Source: Synanceia verrucosa (taxonomy: Eukaryota > Chordata > Actinopteri > Perciformes > Synanceiidae). From it: a stretch of 64,000 bases of DNA. How positions within the stretch are numbered: the first letter of the stretch is position 1; each line of letters begins with the position of its first letter. The DNA lies in the NCBI GenBank assembly GCA_029721515.1, contig CM056551.1, positions 24,724,437-24,788,436 on the forward strand, in the 5' to 3' direction. Position numbers and translations under genes: made by a program. Positions 51,130 to 60,000 of the stretch are shown one piece after another. The notes under the pieces are model-generated. The model saw only the letters and a program-made list of their open reading frames with translations. It made no database searches and was not told the origin of the DNA.

Positions 51130-51290
51130 AAATGTTTGCGTGCCATCGTCCTTTTTATGAACTACATTTCCCACACTCTGCAGCCTCACTTCTCTTTCCC
51201 ATAACCCTTTGCGCCGCTCTACCGCTAACAAACAAGAAAGTCACACACATAAGCGTTGTACTGAGGCAGAGGGGAAGCCAGGCTTTAATC
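51130..51290 (+). promoter_or_regulatory. cox7c promoter and 5' UTR, with ZNF143/THAP11-like site
   Basis: The stretch immediately upstream of the cox7c start codon contains ACTACATTTCCCA followed by CACTCTGC at 51161-51181. It closely resembles the ACTACAATTCCCAGMATGC motif bound by ZNF143/THAP11, common in promoters of housekeeping and nuclear-encoded mitochondrial genes. A pyrimidine tract with CTTCTCTTTCCC follows and may mark the start site. There is no convincing TATA box. No upstream ATG is seen between about 51180 and the start codon. Confidence 0.65.
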
Positions 51291-51365
51291 ATGCTGGGAC
51301 AAGCTGTCAGGCGATTCACAACGTCCGCTGTTCGTTCTTCACACTATGCCGAAGGACCAGGGAAG
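51291..51365 (+). other. cox7c: cox7c coding exon 1 (presequence exon)
   Basis: This exon encodes residues 1-25: the cleavable mitochondrial targeting presequence (residues 1-16 by analogy with mammalian COX7C) and the first nine residues of the mature chain. The donor at 51366 is gtgaga. The 5' UTR lies upstream and probably starts somewhere in 51185-51240, but the sequence alone does not fix the start site. Confidence 0.93.
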
Positions 51366-52866
51366 GTGAGATAATCTTCTTAAAGCAGAATTGTTGTTTA
51401 AAACGTGATGGTTTCTGTTTCCGGCCTTGTCTGTGTCCACAGCCTAACGTCACCCTTAGTGGAGGTCATGTCCGTCAAACAACAAAGTCCGAGTAATGCT
51501 AGCAAGACTAGCCACAGTCATTTTGTATTTTATTTTTACAATGTCGGAAAACGTTGTAAGATACCAGTAAGTGTTGATTTGTTTAAGGAAAATCCTGGCG
51601 TGACGACCTGTCCGGTAGCATTAGCTTAGTGGCTAATATCTCGCTAACTGCGCTAACTCAATGAGTGCTAGCAAGTTAGCAATACCGTTAGCAAACAGCA
51701 TAAAGCTAACTGACATTAATGTCACATGACAGACATAGTGGTAAGATTCAGGAACATCTACAATCACATACTCTAACGTGATTATTGATACCTCTGTTCA
51801 ATACTTCCGGTTCCTACTTGCTGAAAGGTCACAGTTGGATGCTAACAACAAGTGAACTTGGAGAAGGGTGCTCCTAACGCTGTGGCGCTGCCAAGAGTGA
51901 TTTACACACAATACAACAATATTAAAAAAAATAATGGTTATAGATAGTGTGCTTTTCTGGTGTAATATTGAGGGCTTATAGTGCTGATACTGTATCTTCC
52001 AGCACAAGTCGTAAGATCTCCCTCAGTTTACTGTTTATGCATGTTGTACAATTGCTACTGTGTATTTTTAATTTCTAAATGTAAGTCAAATGATTACTTG
52101 TATTACATTCTTTTTTACACCTGGGTTATATTGTTTATTTTTGCAAAATGAGTTATGTATTTTTTGTATTTAAGGTAGCAGTGTTATCAATCACGGGCGG
52201 CACAGGGCCTTTCTGTGTGTAGTTTGCATGTTCTCCTTGTGTCTGCGTGGGTTCTCTCCAGGTACTCCGGCTTCCTCCCACTATCCAAAAACATGCATGG
52301 GGATTAGGTTAAAGGCTAATTTAAATTGACTGTAGGTGTGAATGTGAGTGTGAATGGTTGTCTGTCTCGATGTGCCCTGCGATGAGGTGGCGACTTGTCC
52401 AGGGTGTACCCTGCCTTACACCCTAAGACAGATGGCATAGGCTCCAGACCCCCCCCCCCAAGGCAATCCCGGAACTTTAAATACCATTTTACCCGGTCAG
52501 GCCTGTCATTCATTGCCTTAATACCAGGCTGTATTATGAAGCCCTTTACACTGATATGCTACATATCGTAATGCTGATAACTTTGACTTGAAATGTTATG
52601 TAACCTAACCTGTTCATTGCCAGATACTGATTTAAATGTGTGTCAGATGAAACTGTCACGTGCTTTATAATAACAGTATAGAGTCCAAATAGTACAGTTT
52701 ATTAGTGAGTAATGAAATTACAAGTTCAATTTGTTGTGGCTTTTCACAGAACCTGCCATTTTCCGTGGAGAACAAGTGGCGTCTGCTCGGCATGATGGTG
52801 CTGTTCTTCGGCAGTGGCTTTGCATTCCCATTCATCGTTGTCAGACATCAAATCCTGAAGAAGTAA
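51291..52866 (+). CDS. cox7c: Cytochrome c oxidase subunit 7C, mitochondrial (two coding exons)
   Basis: The CDS joins 51291-51365 (25 codons) to 52750-52866 (38 codons plus TAA). The 63-residue product is a small single-span nuclear-encoded subunit of respiratory complex IV in the inner mitochondrial membrane; it is structural rather than catalytic. Seen: an Arg-rich, Ser/Thr-rich presequence beginning MLGQAVRRFTTSAVRS, then SHYAEGPGK, which matches the start of mature mammalian COX7C. Exon 2 begins NLPFSVENKW, followed by a hydrophobic helix (about residues 37-56) and a basic tail RHQILKK. Length and architecture equal the human protein (63 residues) as I know it. The start is fixed by this match; A is at -3, and I see no ATG between about 51180 and it. 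The intron is phase 0 with a clean AAG/gtgaga donor and ttttcacag/AAC acceptor. No frameshift or premature stop is present, so it is not a processed pseudogene. Confidence 0.97.
51366..52749 (+). other. cox7c: cox7c intron 1
   Basis: This phase-0 intron of 1384 bases has GT at 51366-51367 and AG at 52748-52749. It contains a cluster of GCTAA/TTAGC/GCTAGC words at about 51615-51712 and a SINE fragment at about 52195-52459 in the sense direction. No further coding sequence is seen in it. Confidence 0.93.
52195..52459 (+). mobile_element. tRNA-derived SINE fragment (DANA-like) in cox7c intron 1
   Basis: The fragment has GGGCGGCAC fused directly to GGGCCTTTCTGTGTG, so most of the tRNA-like head between A box and B box is missing. 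The conserved body follows (GTTTGCATGTTCTCC, GTGTCTGCGTGGGTTCTCTC, ACTCCGGCTTCCTCCCA), then the tail region with GTGAATGTGAGTGTGAATGG, GGTGTACCCTGCCTTACACC and GGCTCCAGACCCCC. The usual GATAAGCGGTAGA and ATGG repeat tail is lost. It lies in the same orientation as the gene and well away from the splice sites. Confidence 0.85.
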
Positions 52867-52897
52867 AATGGACCAGTGCTACTGCTCAGCCTTCGAG
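52750..52897 (+). other. cox7c: cox7c exon 2 (membrane helix, stop, start of 3' UTR)
   Basis: This exon encodes residues 26-63, including the membrane-spanning helix, with the TAA stop at 52864-52866. The exon appears to continue 31 bases into the 3' UTR and end in CTTCGAG before a gtaatt donor at 52898. The stop lies less than 50 bases from that junction, so nonsense-mediated decay would not be expected. Confidence 0.85.
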
Positions 52898-53304
52898 GTA
52901 ATTATGAATGCCATGTTTATCTAGCTTGTCTGTTTTCATTAAAATGTCACGATGATGTGACATTTTCTTCAGCCTTTGAACAGTGACCTCAGACAATGAC
53001 AGTCCTTCACTGCCTCTCTTTAACCTTCTGCAACAGCTGCATATATTAAATGAATTACCGGTATGTGTGAGAGCGACGGCAGCGCATGTCGTGGGTTGAT
53101 ATTGACACTGCAGTTAGATAAGCTTGCACTTTAGCAAGTTAATGCGACAGTTTATTGCAGACTTTGATGTGTATCAGGTGGAGCAGGTCAGAGTTGTTGT
53201 CACATTTATCTTTGCTGGTGTTAACTCCGAAATTGCTTTTCTGTCATCAGGTGTGTGCAAGTCATCTTAGCCCTTTTTTGCCCTATTTTCTTTTCCCCCT
53301 GCAG

Positions 53305-53404
53305 GTTGTCAGCTGGAATATATTTATCCGTCAGAGTGCTGTCCACGTAGAAGAATGGGAATCTCTTAATTATCTTTGTAAATAAAGTTTCCTCAAACAT
53401 AACA
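53305..53404 (+). other. cox7c: cox7c exon 3, 3' UTR only (predicted)
   Basis: A strong polypyrimidine tract and CAG acceptor end at 53304. The segment after it has no coding continuation, but it carries AATAAA at 53381-53386 and then a T/GT-rich stretch, as expected for a terminal exon. The acceptor pairs with the gtaatt donor at 52898, giving a 407-base intron in the 3' UTR. The alternative is an unspliced longer 3' UTR running from 52867 to the same poly(A) site. Confidence 0.75.
53381..53386 (+). terminator. cox7c: cox7c polyadenylation signal AATAAA
   Basis: A canonical AATAAA hexamer is followed about 15-20 bases later by a likely cleavage region near 53400. A U/GU-rich downstream element (runs of T broken by G) spans 53416-53447. 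This is the first canonical signal seen after the cox7c stop within a plausible terminal exon. Confidence 0.85.
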
Positions 53405-53409
53405 AATGT

Positions 53410-53505
53410 GACTATTCTTTTTTTTTGTTTTTGTTTTTTGTTTTTTGCAATACCAGAGTATGTGTATTTTTTTGTTTTTAAAAAAAAAAGTAATAATAAT
53501 GAGAA
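53410..53505 (+). repeat. T/G low-complexity tract downstream of cox7c
   Basis: Runs of T broken by single G, then a run of A and TAATAATAATGAGAAG. The first part probably doubles as the downstream U/GU element for cox7c polyadenylation. Confidence 0.7.
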
Positions 53506-54599
53506 GAAAGGTTTTACTTATGAAAGAAAATGTTCATTATATAAGATACACTAAATTTATTCATTTAAGTTCCTTTGATCGGTTAAATACACTCAGCATT
53601 TAGTTATAATATCCACATAAATGAAGGCTTCCCCAGATTTAGGAATACTGTTGCCACTCTAAAAATATTAACTTCAATCTCATTCAAGTGCTTAATGGAT
53701 CCATAAAGATTCATTAAAATGTTCTCTGTTTCTGTGAACCCAGACATTTGTAAATTTAAACCTGTTGTCATCAGCAACCTCAAGAGAATTAATAAAGTGG
53801 CAATTGAAAATCTGTGCCAGGACTTGCATTGAAGGATCCAGTCAGTCAATCTCTTACGGCTCTTCTGCCATTGTTCCCTCCACTCTATAGCTTAGCTCCT
53901 CAGCTGAACTCTGCTGAATAACCCATTTTACTTTGCTTAACCTGCTGCTTCTGGCTATAATTATCCAAGGACAATGTATTAAAAAAAAGGGTGGATGTAG
54001 CTGCTCAGTTGGTGAGGAAGGGGATGTAAAAGGTGAGGTTTTCAATGCACCTCTTTTCAGTTCTACCTTATGCCTGAAGTCATTTTGAGAATCCAGCTAA
54101 GGTTAGTTTTTCATTTGCTTGAGCTCTGTAGCAAAGAGGTGTCTAGGCTGGGTGCCCTAAAGACATAAGAAGAGACGTGGGGACAAGCTGTAAGCATGAG
54201 AAACAACCTGGTGCATACCCCGTGTAAACCCCCCTGATTTTCTCTCTCTCTCTCACACACACAACTCTGCAATGTGTAAACCTGTCAGGTGGTTTTGTAT
54301 TCTCCTGCATTTGTAATGATGTTCTGCTGTGAAAGCCTCTGGGCTTCCTGGGTGGAAGAGCATTCAGGTCGTGCAGCTCTTGCTAGGTGGTGATAAAGTT
54401 ATCAGACATTTAATGGGGTCATCAAGTGGGAGCAGATATTTCATGGCAGTGTTGTATTGTCCTCACTTAGAATAGGTTGACCTTTGTTAGTAGCTCAAGG
54501 GTAAGGAGAGAGATGCTCCTCTGGTCAGAAACACACATAACACCTTGGAGTGTCACAGTGTACAACCAAAGTACACAGTTAACATCACAGACTAATGCA

Positions 54600-55180
54600 G
54601 TAGTCTAATCAACATATGTGTGGGAATTCTGTTCAGCATTCCCACTATCCTTTTCTTTATTCAACAACTTCAACTATTTCTTTTGTACGTTTTTTGGACT
54701 TTAACTACACAGCATACTTTCAGCTACAGAAACCGTTCAACTATCAAACTATTCAACTTTTTCAGGACGTGTGCTATATCTTTTCTCATTTCAACCATTT
54801 ATAATTTTTTAAATATTTGGCTTTATTCATGTTTTCATATGCAACTCAATGAAGAAATTCTTCAAATCCTCTCAAATTTCCTTTTTGAAAGGCTACTATT
54901 TACTTTTTTCTTTTTTTTTAATTTTGGTCTTATTCAACTTTTTCAAAAAGCTAATTCAATATTCTTCAATTTTTTTCAAATATTTCTAATTTTGCAACAT
55001 TTGATTAGGCCTATATTCAACTTTTCAAATTAATTCAAAGTTTTAAGATTTTACAACATTTTTGGTGTTCAACTCAATTAGATTCAACACATTTAACTGT
55101 TTTAGCATACTTTAAGCCACATGAACCATTCTATTATCAAACTATTCAGCTTTTTTTTGTCAGTTTTACAAATCAGTTCA
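54600..55180 (+). repeat. T-rich degenerate repeat block (ATTCAACTTTTTCA words)
   Basis: Recurrent TTCAACT, TTTCAG and ATTCAAC words make the plus strand very T-rich. A longer direct repeat of about 53 bp occurs at 54711-54762 and 55104-55157, both starting AGCATACTTT and containing ATCAAACTATTCA. A 137-codon frame across the block is explained by its low complexity. Confidence 0.65.
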
Positions 55181-56539
55181 GCACTTTCAGCAATGCTTTG
55201 CAATTAATATCAGCTTCTAGTTTATATTTACATGCACCAGGAAGTAATCATGCATCTCTAGACAGGAAGTCAGGTAAAGTGTGTCTTCAAGTTTATTTTA
55301 AGAAATGAAAGTGGGGGAAACAGGAAAACATCACTCTGCACAATGCATTTAATTGTCATTCTGCTCAGTGTTATCTCAGTAGCTTTTCTGTTTACTGAGA
55401 AAAATGCTCAGCTTAAACAATAATGCTCTCTCAGAATGGTCCTTATCAGTATGTAATGAACCATCGGGATTATGTATGTAAGCCTGCTGTCGTTGATGTC
55501 CTTTAGTTCCTGACACGAGCCATACTTCATGGTTTGAGTGCATTTCAACGATCACTCCACTGTGTTCGCAGAGACAGAGGCAGCACTCGAGTGGCATGGA
55601 GACAGATAGGCCTCATTGAAATAATCCTCCCAAGTCTATCTTTTGAGCTATCAAACACTCGCCCACACACAGGCTTGAGTGGTGTCTGCAAACAGTTCTA
55701 ATCACCATTCCTCACATTAATAGACTGCTCAGAGTTATTTTGTTTTGTCCAATAAAATAGTATGGTCCCATGTTGCTACTCATAAACATTTGAAAGCTCC
55801 CCTTTTCTGCTTTGAACTCTTGACAGTATGACACTGAGTGAACAGAACCGCCTGCAGCTACTTTAAATTCTACCAAAGGTTGATTCGGGTGCCATACTAC
55901 GCTCCGGCACTCAGAGTGCTAATTTTGGAATGTCCTCAACATTTGTACCCTTTTGCAGAAAAAGAGAGATTATAAAGCGACATGTATTTGTTCCCCCTGG
56001 GAGTACACATTTAGGCTGGCATTGACACTCTGAGAGATCAGGTCACAATGTCTGGGTATAAAAACATGCACTAAGCAGTGGCTACTTTTTTGGTCATAAA
56101 TGTTTGATCTATTCTCTGCCATTATGCTGCTAACCAGGGCTTTTAAGAATCCTATTTGATGCCAGAATCTGGCAGCGAGTACCAATTAGACAACTATCTG
56201 GACAAAGACCAAGCTGCAGTGCAGTACTGGCAATCTGAAAAGTATATAATGGTGTTCTGGCACAGGGCATGTTGCAGGAAACATCCTATATGATGCCCAC
56301 AGTACAGTAGTCTGCATTTTAGATGGGACTGCCGTATTCACTGCATATGGCAAGAAGAGCGGCTGCAGGGAGGAGGCAAGGGGGAGACAGAAAAAGAATA
56401 CATTACAGGAGGATTATGCTCCCAGCATGCCAAGTCTCTTGCAGGAGTTTGTCATGCTGCATTTAGTATGTAAGTGTGGGGGGAAATGAAAGCAAGAGGG
56501 AGTGCAATTGTGTGTCTGCGGGTTTCCTGTGGTTTGCCA
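55181..56539. other. Non-coding, no gene recognised
   Basis: Unique-looking sequence with only short frames of no recognisable product. Confidence 0.5.
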
Positions 56540-57020
56540 GAGTTTGCGCCTTCATAATAGCCAATATCTGGTAAATTCATTATTGTAATTGTCATTCCAA
56601 ATGCTTTGCATTCCCTGACATGCAGCCACTAATTAAAACAAAATGCAGTCATTAAAGATCAATTCCATACCAGCTTATCAACACTCCGTGATTGTTTAAC
56701 ACCATGCATACTAATTAAACAGCTTACCTATAATTACTGCAGTGAAATTCTTCACTGTGAATAAAGTATTGCAGCTTTTTATTTCCCTTTTAACCAACAA
56801 ACTAATTTAGTTCTATATGATAGATAGACATGGAAATTGCTCTATTTGCTGTATTTTTGGCCACTCATTGCAGCCTGTGTGGATGTTCTACATCTCACGT
56901 GTGGAATCTAATTAAAGACTCATTTGCACTTCAGAGGAGAAGATAGTGGGCTTAGCTTGAAGTAAAGCACGCACAGCCGTCTAATAAAAATGCTTAACCT
57001 TTTTTGAATCTTCTCAGTTA
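56540..57020. promoter_or_regulatory. Candidate conserved non-coding element
   Basis: Repeat-free sequence with clustered homeodomain cores: CACTAATTAAAAC, CATACTAATTAAACAG, CTATAATTACTGCAG, GAATCTAATTAAAGAC and TTCATTATTGTAATTG. It lies about 3.2 kb downstream of cox7c. It is the strongest-looking of the enhancer-like stretches in the window, but only a cross-species alignment can confirm it. Confidence 0.35.
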
Positions 57021-60000
57021 TAGAGGCACATTTCACATCCAGCCGCAGTGTTACAGCCAAACAATTGGATTTGGAATGTGTGAGCAGACTCATTAGTGAT
57101 TGACGGTTATATAAACATTTACTTACTCTGAATGAGAGTGGGAGCCTGACAAATACTCTACAGACTAAATTACCCCTCTGGGTGAGTTGGATGAGCTCTA
57201 ATCAGCACTGTTGTGAACATCTTGCAAGGCAATATTTCATTATATCAACCAATCAATGCATTACATCCAAAAGCAGGGATGCTCTAGATGTGGCCACCCA
57301 TCATATCAGCATGACGACAATAAGAGGTGAAAGCAGCTGTCTCGTCATCGGTCGCTGAACAACACCCTGACGCTGCACTGTCAGTCAATAAAGTTTCAAG
57401 GACAAGCTGAACTCTGGAGTTTCCTGCTAAGCCCTACCTACCTTCTCTGTTTACCAGTGCTCTACCTCAAAGATGCTGACTTGAGGAGAAGTGCAGAACT
57501 GTCAGTGCAGAAGATGAAGTGTTCATGCACCTCCCACTTGTTCAGAGTGCCTCAGCCAGGAACTCTATACACAATTAGTCCAGATCCTCCAGGGGATGGC
57601 TGTTCATGGTTGATGAATGCTCGCCGGGGACAGAGTCGACTCATATATGTGCACGGGCATCTGTATGTTACAAGGAAAAGAAGTGCAAGAAAGACTTGAA
57701 CATTAGTTGGCATTTAACCGTCAGAGGGCACAAGTGAGGATGTCAAAAAGCCAAAGCATCAGAAGCGCAGGTTGTTATACAACATAGACACTCAAGTCCT
57801 CTCTGTGCAGCACAGATTGCACTCTGCAGTCTTTAACATTCATTAATGTTGCAATAGGGAGAAAAGTACACACCCTCAACCACCTCAAGCACACCTACAC
57901 CCTCTTTGCAGATCACAAAGACGTTGTAAAGTCAAAAAAGAAATATATGTCATAAGTCACTTCAGTTTTTTTTCTTTCTTATTCAGTTTGATATGAAAAT
58001 AACGGGTGCACAGACTTGGCAGGAACCCTGGGTCGACATCTTAAACTTAATCTCTACATCCTCTCCAGCCCACTGAAGAGCCCAGAGCAGTCTTCAGTTC
58101 AATAATGCAACACTACACACTGCCAGAATTAATAGCAGCAAGTTTGAGGGTGAAAAAATGGTTTCATTTGAAATTATCATGTCCTCTTTAGTCAACTCTT
58201 TCCCACATCGAGACCTATGTTAATGCCTCTGATTTTTCTCTTTTACAATATGCATGCATTTTGAATTTAGTTCTGCTCCCTCGCAATGAAAAGCACACAC
58301 TCTTTGGCATATATTTGGCTAAATTAAGAGCTTTTGACATCTTTTGTAATGTATACTGTCTCCTTTCCAGCCCCCTGTGGCTGAAATTTGAATTTGATTT
58401 CAATAAAAGTCCCTCGATTTGGTTTGGTCCATTATAATAACTGACTAATTGAAATTATTTAAACAACACCTTCTATTTTCTGTCACTTCCACTTAACAAA
58501 TCATCAGGATTTGATATTTGACCATATGCTCATTTGTTTGTGATGCTTTTCTTCAGCTCCATATAAATGTGCATAGTAGATCTTTACAGCACTTGATTTG
58601 GTTGGGCTCCATGTGATCTACATAGAAGAAAAAAAAAAACAGTGGAAGATACTGCATCCTTTTCTTTAATGAAGCATCTCCAGAGATGCGTTCTGCTGTG
58701 ATGGAACAGTGAAAATGCAGTGTGGGAATAAGGTCTGACAATGTGAGACCACTAGAGATGTAAAGTGAGAGAGATGGAAGAAAAAAAAGAAAGGTACAGT
58801 TGATCATTTGTTGTTGTTGTTTCTCTGCCATGGGTTTCTTTCCTCCCACAGATAGAAAGAAAAGCCAGAAGCTGTGTCTGTTGCTCTCCAGTGGTCTCCC
58901 TCCCTTGTTACTCTCGCTGGATAGATTCAACCCACAACATTTCCCACACACACAGAGAGGCATCCACCACAAACCCACATATTTACATGTAACATTTGCA
59001 CATACATTACCCCTGAAAACAGATGCTCATACAATGTTCAAGCACATCCACAGGAACACTACAGAAATATGCAAAAATGAGTTCAAATGCACAAAATCTG
59101 TTATATTTCTGTTAAAGCTAACAGCCAAACTCAATTTTGGAGAGTGGATCCATTTTACCTTTAGTTGCAAATTGACTGTAAAGACTAAGCAGGGTAAATG
59201 CAGCTGTTGTGCAATCAGTGGTTCTTCTAAAATAGGTGCGTAATATGCATGCTAGCAATGTGTGTAAATACCTGCAGATAGCTGTGCATATTTTGAGAAA
59301 CTGTGCAGACAGCTGCACTGGAGACAGACAATAGAGATATATTGATGGGTATACAGCGTAGGAATGGAAGAAGAAGCTGCACAGGTACAGGAATCGTACC
59401 TCTACAGTCGCTTCCCATTGGGAACAAACACTGTCCTGAACTCTGAGAGTCAGCACTTTTATAGTTTTTGTAACTATGTTTACCATATTTGAGAGATTTC
59501 AGATGTATTTCTGCAGAAGTCTCCCAGGACAGAGATGCAGAGTAAGAACGGCTGTATACTGTGTTGTGTTGCACTGTTGCACAGTTGCTAGGTAGCATGA
59601 CAGCTCCCCCATCTGGACAAAAACTAATTATCAGGCTGTTACATGCAATGAATTCCTGGGAGAGTTTACATACTTGCAGTGCCAAGGTTACAGCTGCTGC
59701 ATGATGAGAAAATACTCTGATGGAATCAACACTCTGTATAGTTTAAACAGCTTTCTGGTTGTTTTTATTTATCATAGCCATGTCTTTTGATTCTCCCACA
59801 TTCATATTAATGATAAGTAACTCAGGGCAGGTCAAACTCATTATATGAAGCTCAGTGTGGGCTTTGAGAGTCTGCGCAAACACAATTTGATCTCACAGAG
59901 TTGTTGTGAGATGGTGTTTGTTCAGAGAGTGGGATGCAACAATAATTGTTTCCTTTGAACGCGGGAACAGAGCGCCAACAGAGACTCAATGTGTGTAACA

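Noticed and set aside
51209..51496. Second open frame overlapping cox7c exon 1 and the start of intron 1
   Set aside because: It is a shifted-frame shadow of the cox7c exon with no ATG of its own; the COX7C match fixes the true frame.
51291..52866. cox7c as a processed retrocopy
   Set aside because: The gene retains a 1.4-kb intron with correct splice sites, has no poly(A) insertion scar or target duplication, and its frame is intact.
54620..55033. 137-codon Phe-rich frame that looks like a membrane protein
   Set aside because: The Phe/Leu/Ser richness comes from a T-rich degenerate repeat, and the direct repeats in the block explain it better.
59227..59685. 152-codon minus-strand frame, the longest in the window
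   Set aside because: It overlaps other frames on both strands, has no recognisable domain, promoter or poly(A) context, and its composition fits chance in this sequence.
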